64,000 bases of DNA from Pseudomonas sp. G.S.17 (GTDB lineage: Bacteria > Pseudomonadota > Gammaproteobacteria > Pseudomonadales > Pseudomonadaceae), in the NCBI RefSeq assembly GCF_038096165.1, contig NZ_CP151076.1, forward strand, positions 1,922,001 through 1,986,000, given 5' to 3'. Of this stretch, positions 55,700 to 64,000 are shown in pieces (position 1 is the first letter of the stretch; each line of letters begins with the position of its first letter). A program made the translations under genes and the position numbers. Under the pieces are notes generated by a model, which saw only the letters and a program-made list of their open reading frames with translations, searched no databases and was not told where the DNA came from.

Positions 55700-57562
55700 T
55701 TAGTCTGGATAGCAGCCTTCACCCGGCGTGACCATATCGATCAGCACTTTTGCAGGTACCGAAGTTGCCGGCCCGGTAACGCTTTCAACTCTAAAGGTGG
55801 CTTCGGCTCGGCCTACACAGACCAAACGTAAGTTGGTATCGGGTACGGTGAACTCATAGTCCTGGGTGGTCTGTTCTTCAGTCAGCGGTTCAGTGATGAA
55901 CGTGTAAGTTGCTTCCGGAATTTGTGGTCCCGTTACGAACCCACTCCAGCCGTGGAAAATAAAGGTCAGCACGTCGCCAGCCTTGATGTTGACGTACGGC
56001 GCGACGATCACCGAGGCGCCATCCGGGTTGAGGATGGCCCCGATAGCGTTCTGATCCGTTAGGCGCAGAAATTGCGGCGCTTTGAGGCCATCTTCGCCAC
56101 CCGGAAGTTCCCCCAAGCGTCTGACGCTCACGCTTTGTTGCGCGGAGGTCGACGAATTGGGGTTACCCGCTTGGCTAACGGTGTAATAAACCCGAATCTC
56201 TTGCCCCGAACCCTCCGCGATGATTAGCGCATTAGGAACCGTCAACAGCAAATCCAGCCCTGCACTGATGTCGGAAGGTTTGATCAGGTAGGAAACCGGT
56301 GTGGTTTGCTGGCCCCAGAACAGCTTGATCTCATCGCCCAACACGTAACCGGTCTTCCAAGGGATGATCGCCGTAGCAGGCAGCAGGTAATCGTTTTCGT
56401 CGATAACATTGTCGGTGCTGTCCGGATTGTCGCTGCGACCGCGAATGATCGGTGCGGCAGGGTCTACCGGGCCAGGCAAATGCAGCAAGACATTTACGGT
56501 TTTCAGAGCCGAGCTGCCGAGTAGGGCGCTGTCGCGTTCCACCTCGTAACGAACATCCACGTCGCCGTCCGGCGTCAGAGCAATGGTGGCGTAGGTGACG
56601 GATACGGTGAAAACCGGATTCTCGGTCTCGTCGCCGTCCTCCACCGGAATCGGCGCGAGGCTGTTGGTGCCCCAATACAGGGTGATCAGGTCACCGACCT
56701 GTACATCGCCATAATTTGGAATGTCGACCTCGACGCTCATGCGCGCGTCGGTATCACTGATGACGCCGTCATCGGCCTGATCAATAATCGGTGCTGGCAA
56801 GTCCAGCGCGGGCTCCTTCAGGGACAGCTGGAAAGCCACTGATTCGGATTGCACCGGGCCATTACCCGCACGGTCGACCAACGTGTAGTAAACGTCTTCA
56901 TTGACGTCGCCCAACGACTCCAGAAACGTACGGCTGAACGGAATGGTGATCCTTAGCGGTGCCGTGCCGCCACCCGGCACCTCGGTGGGCGCTACCGTAT
57001 GCAGCGGCCCTTCGGTATTACCCCAGAAGGTTTGAATCACATCGCCAGCCTGGATGCCGAAATATGCAACCACCTCGCCCGGCAGCACATCACCCATAGC
57101 GGTCAGTTCTTCGGATGTCAGGCCGTCGATGACCTGGCGTGGAAAGATTAGCGGTGCTATCAATGAACCAGCGCCAGGCTCAACACGATCCAGGATCACA
57201 TTGAGGGCAGGTGATCTGTTAGGCGTCCCGCCCACGAAGCGCTGTGATTCGTAGGCCAAAGAGTGTTCGCCGTCGACCGAGTCGGCCAGGACCTCAACCG
57301 GAATGTCGAGGGTCAATGGCGCACCGGGTACAGGATTGGCTGGTAGCGAGCCTTTCACTCCAATAGGTTTGTCATCCCATATCAATTGGTAGGTGTCGTT
57401 ATCAAGGCCGTCTTCCCACACCGGGAAAGTTACGCTTACCGCGTTGCCTAATAGCGCAGTCGGCAATAGCCCGTCTTCAAGAAGTGCCGCTATTACGGGC
57501 TCGACAAGTGCGCGTGTCCCGCTTCGGTGGCGGCGCTTTACGTGACTGTTTGAATTACACAT
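55700..57562 (-). CDS. Modular Ig-like protein, 620 residues
   Basis: Starts MCNSNSHVKRRHRSGTRALV with GGAG eight bases upstream; no signal peptide. About five modules are seen. The first pair is the type of the 448-residue gene at 61837: DGLDNDTYQLIWDDKPIGVK, then YFGIQAGDVIQTFWGNTEGP and VYYTLVDRAGNGPVQSESVA. Two modules follow of the kind found in the 989-residue protein (VQVGDLITLYWGTNSLAPIP with VDVRYEVERDSALLGSSALK, and VLGDEIKLFWGQQTTPVSYL). The last module ends in KVLIDMVTPGEGCYPD. The same ending is seen in the decayed gene at 57779. It is probably co-transcribed with the 989-residue gene. Confidence 0.75.
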   Translation of the reverse strand: MCNSNSHVKRRHRSGTRALVEPVIAALLEDGLLPTALLGNAVSVTFPVWEDGLDNDTYQLIWDDKPIGVKGSLPANPVPGAPLTLDIPVEVLADSVDGEHSLAYESQRFVGGTPNRSPALNVILDRVEPGAGSLIAPLIFPRQVIDGLTSEELTAMGDVLPGEVVAYFGIQAGDVIQTFWGNTEGPLHTVAPTEVPGGGTAPLRITIPFSRTFLESLGDVNEDVYYTLVDRAGNGPVQSESVAFQLSLKEPALDLPAPIIDQADDGVISDTDARMSVEVDIPNYGDVQVGDLITLYWGTNSLAPIPVEDGDETENPVFTVSVTYATIALTPDGDVDVRYEVERDSALLGSSALKTVNVLLHLPGPVDPAAPIIRGRSDNPDSTDNVIDENDYLLPATAIIPWKTGYVLGDEIKLFWGQQTTPVSYLIKPSDISAGLDLLLTVPNALIIAEGSGQEIRVYYTVSQAGNPNSSTSAQQSVSVRRLGELPGGEDGLKAPQFLRLTDQNAIGAILNPDGASVIVAPYVNIKAGDVLTFIFHGWSGFVTGPQIPEATYTFITEPLTEEQTTQDYEFTVPDTNLRLVCVGRAEATFRVESVTGPATSVPAKVLIDMVTPGEGCYPD

Positions 57563-57778
57563 GGTGCTACTCCATTTAATATGCGTGAGGCCTGTTTAAT
57601 ATGAGGCTGCACGAATTTAAGGTCATAAGTGTCCGCAACTTTTATTTTAAAAGTTGAGGGTGGGTTAGTGGTCTTGCCACTAACGATTCAAGTTTTAGTT
57701 TGGAAAAAGACCTGAATCTTTAGCCGCTTTTGACGTAATAGAAAATTCGACTCGCTGTCAACAATGGGTGGTAAATAC

Positions 57779-58185
57779 CTATCCTTTCGAGTAGGAAAAT
57801 GCCTGGCAACCTGCTGCTGGTGTGCGCATATCTACGTAGGCATCGGCCTTTTGCGACATCACTCGCCCATTGGCACTGCTCACTTCATAACGCGCTTCGG
57901 CCCGGCCCAGTTCAATCGCCAGCAACGCGGCATGCTCAACCTTGAAGCGGCAACCCTTGAGCGCCGCGTCTTCATCAAGCGTCACGCTCTGGCTGAAAGT
58001 TGCTCCCGCAACCGGATCACCTTCGCTAATGGCATCAAAACCTTTGAAAATCAGGATGACCACATCGCCGATCTTGTAAGAGTTTATCTACAGCTTCGCA
58101 TAGCACGACAGTAGGTGGCGTTAGACCTCGCGCTTGCCTAGCGGGTGAAGGCTCATTGTTTTCTTCGTGTTGATCATTTATGTGT
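57779..58185 (-). pseudogene. Decayed copy of a modular Ig-like gene
   Basis: The open part (58063 down to 57779, 94 residues) reads MVILIFKGFDAISEGDPVAG and ends ELGRAEARYEVSSANGRVMS, then DMRTPAAGCQAF, which matches the C-terminal module of the 620-residue protein. Upstream, YKIGDV continues that frame for a few codons and is then lost. Further upstream another frame reads NDQHEENNEPSPARQARGLT followed by PPTVVLCEAVDKLL, like a polar N-terminus plus a module start. A GGAG site precedes it, but the codon in the start position is ATA. I infer a lost start codon and an internal deletion with frameshift. Confidence 0.6.
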
Positions 58186-58486
58186 GCTCCTCAGTGTTTA
58201 GCTCAGGCTATCAAAGTGGGCGTGAGCGTTTGATCTCGATGTTTGGGTGGTAGATAGATAGCCTTGGCTGCCTATATTAGAACTAATAGATGTTGGGCCT
58301 TTTTGTCAATCTGTGTTTGGATATCTATCGTGGATCAATCTACACCAGACTTACATTCGAAACAGTTCCTACGCTGTGATATTTCAATATTTTGGGAAGC
58401 GTCCTACAAGAGTTGTGGGGAAGTCTCCCTGCAGCTATTTCGGGAAGTGCCGATTATCTGCCCCTCTTGTAATTCGGAGAAGCGGG
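58186..58486. other. AT-rich gap upstream of the autotransporter gene
   Basis: 301 bases between the decayed gene and the autotransporter. The frame of the autotransporter is open upstream from 58313, but this part has no binding site or sensible start. It is probably the promoter region; no firm boxes chosen. Confidence 0.5.
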
Positions 58487-60742
58487 ATGTCTTATCGGGA
58501 AAAAAAATGCTGCCTGGTCAATGGTTCTATTTTGGGCGTGATGGGTATTTCGTTTGGGATGATGTGCAGTCCGGATATCAATGCGGCGACTCTTAGTAAT
58601 AATCTTCCTAGAGAGGACGGGCGAGGCTTGATTGATGGGGTAACGTTCAACGTGGATGAGAACACTGCTCCTGACACATATACGGTTAAGAATGGCGGTA
58701 TTCTGAATATAAATAATGGGGTAGTGAATAGCGTTCTAGTTGACAAATCATCTATGAACGTAAGCTCGGGGGCGGTGTTTGGGGCGTTGACAGTTCAGGG
58801 GGGAAGGCTTAATGCAGATATGCTTAACGTGGATAACAAATTAGACGGAGGGCTAACTGTCGCGTCAACTCAAGAAGGGGTTGCGTCAGGGGCATACATA
58901 AAAGATAGCTCTATATTGGGTGTAGGTTATGGGGCTACGGTTGGCTGGGATAGTCTGCTTATATTTGATAATTCAAAGGTGGAAGGAGTTAGCTTGCAAA
59001 GTGATCCTCGCGGTGGAGGCGCCGGGGTTACCGTGGGTAGCGCTATTCTAAAGCTTCTTAATGGAAGCCAAGCATTGGGTGTCGTTGATGGAATTTTTAT
59101 CAGTACTAATTTAAGGCCGGGGGGCGAAATTTCGACAGAAGTAAGCGAGGTTGTCATAGATGGTTCAATAGTGAAAGGCGAGCGTGGCGCTGCGATAAAG
59201 GTCGCTAAAATCCATAAAACCCCAGCCATCGCCAACATCACCATCCAAAACAACTCAACTCTCTACGGCGGTAATGGCAATTTGCTGGAGGTTGAGGGCG
59301 GCAGCACCGCCAACCTCAAAGTCGACGACAGTCGCCTAAACGGCAACCTAACCGCCGATGACACCAGCATCCTCAATGTCACGCTGGAAAACTACGCACA
59401 ACTCACCGGCAATATCATCAACAGCAACACGTTGGCGATCAATTCCGCAGCAAGTTGGCAGATGGTGGATGACAGCAGCGTCAAGGCTTTGTCCATGAAT
59501 GGCGGGCGGGTGAGTTTTGGCGAGGGGGCTTTCAGGACCTTGACCCTGGGCGGGTTGTCCGGCAGTGGCACGTTCGATATGCGCATTAACCTGGATAACC
59601 ATTCCGGGGATTTGCTCAAGGTGAACGGTCAGGCCAACGGTAATCACACGCTGAAAGTGCAAAACACCGGGCTGGAGTTGGTAACGCCTGAAGTTGAGCC
59701 ATTAATGGTGGTGGATACCGACGGCGGCGATGCGCAGTTTGGTCTGCTGGGTGGCAAGGCGGATCTTGGGGTGTATTCCTACGAACTGGAGCAGCGCGGC
59801 GATGACTGGTTTATTGTCGGTTCCGGCAAGACCATCAGCCCGTCAACCCAAAGTGTGCTGGCGCTGTTCAACGCGGCGCCGAACATCTGGAACAGCGAGC
59901 TGACTACCTTGCGCAGTCGTATGGGCGAGGTACGCGGCAAGCCACTGGGCGGCGCATGGATGCGCAGCTATGGCAGCCGTTTCAATGCCTCGACCGGCGA
60001 CGGTGTGAATTACCAGCAGAAGCAGAGCGGTTTGACCCTGGGTGTTGATGCGCCGCTGCAAGTGGGCGTCGGCGAGTTGTCGCTGGGCGTCATGGCCGGT
60101 TACAGCAAGAACGACCTGGACCTGAGTCGCGGCACCACGGGCAATGTCGACAGCTACTATGTCGGCGGTTACGGCACCTGGCTGCTGGACGATGGCTACT
60201 ACCTGGACGGCGTGCTCAAGCTCAACCGCTTTCGCAACGAGTCGAAAGTGGCCATGAGCGATGGCACCAAGGCCAAGGGCGACTACGAAAGCAGCGCTGT
60301 CGGTGGCTCGCTGGAGTTCGGCAGGCACATCAACTTTGCCGATGGCTATTTCCTCGAACCTTATGCGCAGCTGTCCAGCGTGTGGGTGCAAGGCGACAGC
60401 TACACGCTGGACAACGGCATGCAGGCCAACAACGAGCGTACGCAATCGACGTTGGGCAAAGTCGGGACCTCGGCCGGACGCAGCATCGCCCTCAAGGATG
60501 GCGGCGTGCTGACACCTTATCTGCGGGTGGCCATGGCGCAGGAGTTCTCGCGCAGCAATGACGTCAAGGTCAACGACAAGCGCTTCGGCAATGATCTGTC
60601 TGGCTCGCGTGTCGAGTTGGGCGCGGGTGTTTCCGTATCGCTGTCGGAGCGGCTGCAGCTGCATGCCGACTTTGATTACATGAAAGGCAAAAACGTCGAG
60701 CAGCCATGGGGGGCGAATGTCGGGTTGAAGTTGGCGTTCTAG
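58487..60742 (+). CDS. Type V autotransporter with pertactin-like passenger and beta-barrel
   Basis: 751 residues from the ATG at 58487 (MSYREKKCCLVNGSILGVMG), with GGAG eight bases upstream. The signal peptide ends near SPDINAA (about 34). The passenger (about 35-470) is of beta-helix type with short repeating turns (TYTVKNGGILNINNGVVNSV, NITIQNNSTLYGGNGNLLEV, GGLSGSGTFDMRINLDNHSG). The barrel (about 490-751) shows GKPLGGAWMRSYGSRFNAST, LTLGVDAPLQVG, YYVGGYGTWLLDDGYYLDGV and the final GANVGLKLAF with terminal phenylalanine. The first 700 bases are AT-rich with rare codons; from about 59220 on the DNA is GC-rich, like the rest of the genome. No protease motif seen; probably an adhesin. Confidence 0.9.
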   Translation: MSYREKKCCLVNGSILGVMGISFGMMCSPDINAATLSNNLPREDGRGLIDGVTFNVDENTAPDTYTVKNGGILNINNGVVNSVLVDKSSMNVSSGAVFGALTVQGGRLNADMLNVDNKLDGGLTVASTQEGVASGAYIKDSSILGVGYGATVGWDSLLIFDNSKVEGVSLQSDPRGGGAGVTVGSAILKLLNGSQALGVVDGIFISTNLRPGGEISTEVSEVVIDGSIVKGERGAAIKVAKIHKTPAIANITIQNNSTLYGGNGNLLEVEGGSTANLKVDDSRLNGNLTADDTSILNVTLENYAQLTGNIINSNTLAINSAASWQMVDDSSVKALSMNGGRVSFGEGAFRTLTLGGLSGSGTFDMRINLDNHSGDLLKVNGQANGNHTLKVQNTGLELVTPEVEPLMVVDTDGGDAQFGLLGGKADLGVYSYELEQRGDDWFIVGSGKTISPSTQSVLALFNAAPNIWNSELTTLRSRMGEVRGKPLGGAWMRSYGSRFNASTGDGVNYQQKQSGLTLGVDAPLQVGVGELSLGVMAGYSKNDLDLSRGTTGNVDSYYVGGYGTWLLDDGYYLDGVLKLNRFRNESKVAMSDGTKAKGDYESSAVGGSLEFGRHINFADGYFLEPYAQLSSVWVQGDSYTLDNGMQANNERTQSTLGKVGTSAGRSIALKDGGVLTPYLRVAMAQEFSRSNDVKVNDKRFGNDLSGSRVELGAGVSVSLSERLQLHADFDYMKGKNVEQPWGANVGLKLAF

Positions 60743-60845
60743 ACCGTCGCGCTGCAATAGGAGCTGAAAAGGATGCCGCCATTTCTTTGAGACGGCGGCA
60801 TCGCTTGGTTTTCATAAGTCCTGCGGGACAGTATTTTTTCCTCCA

Positions 60846-60881
60846 GAACCCCGGTGCGTTTCACACCGGGGTTCTTTTTTT
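60846..60881 (+). terminator. Rho-independent terminator after the autotransporter gene
   Basis: GAACCCCGGTG (60846-60856) pairs with CACCGGGGTTC (60864-60874), loop of seven, followed by seven T. The T run abuts the end of the convergent gene. Confidence 0.9.
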
Positions 60882-61399
60882 CAGAAGCGGTTTTTATCAG
60901 GTTTTTTTGCGTACCTGCGGATCATATTGCGCTTGCGTTGCCGTTGCCTGGGAGTCACCGGTGAGTTGCGGTTGACCGTGACCACCAACGCCGGCGAGGT
61001 GCCGATCAAATGCTGGTCCCGATAAACCTCGAAGTACAGATCCACCAACCCGTATTGCACGCACTCAATAAAGTGATAACTGATGCACAGCACGCGCACC
61101 ACGCTGTTTGAATTTACGTGCTTGAGCAATATGGGAGTCGAGGAGCTGTTGACGCCCCAGTAGAACACCAGCTCGTCGCCGAACACCATCTTGGCTGATC
61201 CTGGGATATGGACGCAGACACCCGTGTGCACTTCCTCATAACTGATTGCGTCGGGTTTTACATGCGGCAGAAAAGGCGCTTTCAGACTGTCCGAGATATC
61301 CCCTAAGGCCGGTTTGGTTCGCGGTATATCGACATTGGTGCTGGGTGTTTCCTGCTGCTTGTTTTTGTCGGTGTTGTTGGTTGGAGGCGTTTCTTCCAT
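60881..61399 (-). CDS. Single-module member of the Ig-like family
   Basis: 172 residues starting MEETPPTNNTDKNKQQETPS, with CAGGA upstream at proper distance. A polar, disordered N-terminus of about 45 residues leads into one module: LKAPFLPHVKPDAISYEEVH, KMVFGDELVFYWGVNSSSTP and LVDLYFEVYRDQHLIGTSPA. The tail is strongly basic (RQRQRKRNMIRRYAKKPDKN). No signal peptide. It is convergent with the autotransporter and shares its terminator region. The module links it to the genes at 52654, 55700 and 61837; role unknown. Confidence 0.7.
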   Translation of the reverse strand: MEETPPTNNTDKNKQQETPSTNVDIPRTKPALGDISDSLKAPFLPHVKPDAISYEEVHTGVCVHIPGSAKMVFGDELVFYWGVNSSSTPILLKHVNSNSVVRVLCISYHFIECVQYGLVDLYFEVYRDQHLIGTSPALVVTVNRNSPVTPRQRQRKRNMIRRYAKKPDKNRF

Positions 61400-61836
61400 T
61401 TGATTGTTTTCCTGGATTGTTATTGGTTAGTTTGATGTTGGAACTCATCAGTGCCGCTCATGGCGGTTTTTTTTGGCGCATTACATTGCTTCAGCGCGCA
61501 GTCGTCAAGTCAGAATATTTCTCCGAAAACTGGCGCTGCTGACTTTTTTATTGTTTCCTTGAGCGACATAAAAGGGCAGTTCTTCCAGTTGTGAGTTTTA
61601 GGTATAGTGCAGGAATTACAGGGGGTAAATCTGTTGTCTTGAAAGTGGTTGTAGGAGCTGAAGAGGCATATCTGTAGGTTAAGTACTACAATTGTTGCCG
61701 GAGAAGAACTAATACTGGGGCCGAAATTTTCAGGTTTTATAGTCCTAGGAAATTTCACTCAATGGATTAATATTAATCCCGCACGCAAATGCGTGCAGGA
61801 TTAATAAGTTTTAATGCATTTGAGTGCAAAGTTTGA
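61400..61836. other. AT-rich gap without gene
   Basis: 437 bases between two modular genes. I see no gene. A GTAGGAGCTG near 61651 recalls the first half of a REP but has no proper stem. The composition is lower in GC than the rest. Confidence 0.6.
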
Positions 61837-63183
61837 TCAGAATTGCAGCGTTAAATCCACCGACTCCGCGAGAATGGAGCGATTACCGGCTCGGTCGGTG
61901 ATCTGGTAGGTGATGTTGACCGCGTCGATTTCGAGACTTTGCAGGAATTCCCGAGGGAAGGAGATTGCCATGGACTTGGTCAGGTCCTCGGTCTGAATCA
62001 GATAAGAAGGACCATTGGCACCATTGCAAATAGTCTGAATAAGATCGCCTGCCTGCATGCCAGCGTAACCCGGCATCCGGCCAATCAACCTGTCGCCGAA
62101 ATTGACCTGGGGGAATACCAAGGCCGCGAGCATTGCAGCGCCGGGGGCGGTGCGGTCGATGCGGATGGTGGTGACTTCTGAGTTTTCAGAAACCCCGTTC
62201 TCTGCATTCGTCGCCCGGTAGCCGATGGTATAGCTGCCATCCTCCTTGAGTTGGGTCGCCAGCGGGATAGTGAGCGAAAACTCGGTGGCCTCATCGGGAA
62301 CCGTCACCGGCTCGCCCACCAGCACACCGTTGATCATCAGCTGATTGGTGTCGATGCCGAGGTGTGCGCCGAGCCATACGGGGAAATAGATAACGATGTC
62401 GGTGTTCAAGTCGTCGACGGCGATCAAGCCATCAGCTTGTGCGACTGGAATGCTGGGGGCGTCAAGGGCATAAGTATGTGCGGTGGTTTTATAGTTTCGA
62501 TTCGAATGTCGGTTTAGGCGTGTTGCGTCGTCGCCCCCTAAAGTCAGTTCTACAGATTGCGCGAGCATCGACTGATTACCCGCTCGATCGGTGACGTGAT
62601 AGGTAATGTTGACCTTATCGCTGTGAAGGCTTTCGAGGAATTCACGGGTAAGGGTGATCTCGATGGGGAGCGTGGTCAGATTTTCGGCGATGATAATGTA
62701 GGCAGGGCCTTCGGCTGTATTGCAGAGGGTCTGAATGGTGTCACCCACTTCCATGCCGATATAGCCGGGGATTTTGCCGGTGACATTCGCCAGTGAAATA
62801 CTCGGCAGAAGTATGGGGGCGAGCAGCGGTCCGCCGGCTGGCGTGCGATCAATACGAATCGAAGTTTGCTCAGAAGGCCGGCCACCACCTCCAGGTGATG
62901 CAATCACTAAGTAGCCAACCGTATAGCTCTTATCTTGGTCCAGATTTGTGAGGGGAATTGCCGCCGTTAGTACAGTCCCCTCATCAGGTACTGGATCAGG
63001 GAGTACGATCTTCGTACCCACAGGCGCTTCATCCAGAGTCAGTTGAAATCCATCGTCGAGCATCGCGAAAGGCCACACGGGTAGCGTGACAATCAGGTCG
63101 CTAGTGAGATCGCTTAATTTGATAAGTCCGTCGGTCTCTGCGGCGGGTACATTAGGTGCGAGAAGTTCGTTGTTTTTGTTCAT
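61837..63183 (-). CDS. Modular Ig-like protein with two duplicated module pairs
   Basis: 448 residues from the ATG at 63181-63183 (MNKNNELLAPNVPAAETDGL), with GGAG six bases upstream; an open extension before it lacks a site. No signal peptide. The protein is an internal duplication. Each half has a first module (DGFQLTLDEAPVG against DTNQLMINGVLVG, and SIRIDRTPAGGPLLAPILLP against TIRIDRTAPGAAMLAALVFP). Each also has a second (GKIPGYIGMEVGDTIQTLCN against GRMPGYAGMQAGDLIQTICN, VNITYHVTDRAGNQSMLAQS against VNITYQITDRAGNRSILAES). The same pair opens the 620-residue protein. Function unknown; an Ig-like adhesion or binding role is a guess. Confidence 0.75.
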   Translation of the reverse strand: MNKNNELLAPNVPAAETDGLIKLSDLTSDLIVTLPVWPFAMLDDGFQLTLDEAPVGTKIVLPDPVPDEGTVLTAAIPLTNLDQDKSYTVGYLVIASPGGGGRPSEQTSIRIDRTPAGGPLLAPILLPSISLANVTGKIPGYIGMEVGDTIQTLCNTAEGPAYIIIAENLTTLPIEITLTREFLESLHSDKVNITYHVTDRAGNQSMLAQSVELTLGGDDATRLNRHSNRNYKTTAHTYALDAPSIPVAQADGLIAVDDLNTDIVIYFPVWLGAHLGIDTNQLMINGVLVGEPVTVPDEATEFSLTIPLATQLKEDGSYTIGYRATNAENGVSENSEVTTIRIDRTAPGAAMLAALVFPQVNFGDRLIGRMPGYAGMQAGDLIQTICNGANGPSYLIQTEDLTKSMAISFPREFLQSLEIDAVNITYQITDRAGNRSILAESVDLTLQF

Positions 63184-63483
63184 GTCGTTCTCCATCGTGC
63201 GCAGTAACAATCTGCACAATTAATTAGATTTAAAGGCCAAGCGTTCCACCCTTAAGGCAGTCACCAATCACTCGACCTGAAACCCAACTAATCCCACTCC
63301 AACGCAGCGGTCAACACCCATTTCACCCTAAAGTCCACCAACTATCTACTTTCAGAACAGCCCTACAACCCACTTCCTCAATTGTGTAGTCCACACTTAA
63401 TTAATCAAACTGCAACTCAAAAAAAACCAACAAAAAACCCCAATAAACCAGGTTCATTGGGGTTCTTTTATTGCGTGCGGAAA
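63184..63483. other. Gap before the chemotaxis gene
   Basis: 300 bases without a gene, moderately AT-rich, with the terminator of the chemotaxis gene at its right end. Nothing else seen. Confidence 0.6.
63432..63464 (-). terminator. Rho-independent terminator after the chemotaxis gene
   Basis: On the minus strand AACCCCAATGAACC pairs with GGTTTATTGGGGTT (one mismatch) and six T follow. It is 19 bases past the stop. Confidence 0.85.
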
Positions 63484-64000
63484 CTACCGATTAAACCGCT
63501 CCACCAACGAATACTGCGAATGGGCAGTGTTGGTCAGTTCGCCGCTCAGGGTTGCCGAGCGTTGCGCTTCTTCGGAGGTTTGGTCGGCCAGGTGGGAGAT
63601 GGTGGCGATGTTGCGGCTGATCTCTTCGGCCACCGAGCTTTGCTCTTCGGTCGCGGCTGCGATCTGGGTGGTCATGTCGGTGATGTTGGCCACGGCTTCG
63701 CTGATGCCGATCAGCGCTTGGTCGGCTTCGAGGACCTTGGCGACGCCTTCTTCGGCCTGGCGATGGCCGGAGTTCATGGTTTGCACGGCGGCGTTGGCGG
63801 TCTGTTGCAGCTTGGCGATGAGGCCGTGGATCTGGCCGGTGGACTCGGTGGTGCGTTGCGCCAGTTGGCGGACTTCGTCGGCGACGACTGCAAAGCCACG
63901 ACCCATTTCCCCGGCGCGTGCGGCTTCGATGGCCGCATTGAGAGCCAGCAGGTTGGTCTGGTCGGCGATGCCTTTGATGACGTCGACCACGCCACCGATT
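63484..64000 (-). CDS. Methyl-accepting chemotaxis protein, C-terminal part
   Basis: Only the last 172 residues are in the window; the gene runs off the right edge. The frame reads [40 protein letters not shown] and [20 protein letters not shown], the highly conserved hairpin tip of the signalling domain that contacts CheA and CheW. The rest is the C-terminal coiled coil ([20 protein letters not shown]) ending [11 protein letters not shown]. No pentapeptide for CheR docking is seen at the end. The ligand domain is not in view, so the signal sensed is unknown. Confidence 0.95.
   Translation of the reverse strand, partial: IGGVVDVIKGIADQTNLLALNAAIEAARAGEMGRGFAVVADEVRQLAQRTTESTGQIHGLIAKLQQTANAAVQTMNSGHRQAEEGVAKVLEADQALIGISEAVANITDMTTQIAAATEEQSSVAEEISRNIATISHLADQTSEEAQRSATLSGELTNTAHSQYSLVERFNR

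Overview
The window reads as a chromosomal segment of a fluorescens-group Pseudomonas. The grounds are GC-rich codon use, many short palindromic REP-type repeats, and a gene order that, from memory, follows P. aeruginosa PAO1 from about PA1513 to PA1558 (purine catabolism, smc-zipA-ligA, dnaX-ybaB-recR, apt-anr-hemN, two tandem cbb3 oxidase operons). No database search was run. The species is an inference.

Region 1 (1-16245) is a nearly complete purine degradation locus. Guanine is deaminated (GuaD), xanthine is oxidised (XdhA/XdhB with the maturation factor XdhC), urate is oxidised by a membrane cytochrome-linked enzyme (PuuD), and HiuH, UraD, PuuE, Alc and AllA carry the product through allantoin and allantoate to glyoxylate. 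Two purine permeases and two GntR-type regulators lie with them. Two distinct palindromic operator families, TTGTRTACAA and TGAC-N6-GTCA, sit in exactly the control regions expected for the two regulators.

Region 2 (16250-35342) is housekeeping: smc, zipA, ligA, a zinc metallopeptidase, a GNAT acetyltransferase, a small unknown gene with a structured RNA element upstream, the 4.5S signal recognition particle RNA, a DinB-fold protein, an endolysin-like amidase, a Tat-exported AcpA-type phosphatase/phospholipase, a periplasmic binding protein, dnaX, ybaB, an MDR oxidoreductase set between ybaB and recR, recR and apt.

Region 3 (35410-52096) is the microaerobic respiration locus: anr, hemN, assembly genes (a SafE/TauE-like protein, ccoS, ccoI, fixH, ccoG), and two complete ccoNOQP operons in tandem, ending with an alpha/beta hydrolase. 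Anr-box-like sites precede hemN, ccoG and the distal ccoN. A GCGAC-N5-GTCGC palindrome of the RegA/PrrA/RoxR type precedes ccoG and the other ccoN.

Region 4 (52098-63483) is accessory and becomes AT-richer. It carries four genes and one decayed copy of a family of modular, beta-rich (Ig-like) proteins with no visible signal peptide, all on the minus strand, interrupted by a plus-strand autotransporter whose passenger start is AT-rich while its barrel is GC-rich. This is the best candidate for something undescribed. The window ends inside a methyl-accepting chemotaxis protein.

REP-type hairpins in several sequence 'dialects' punctuate gene ends throughout. Two copies of a separate ~130 bp inverted-repeat element lie at 2016-2142 and 41887-42026.
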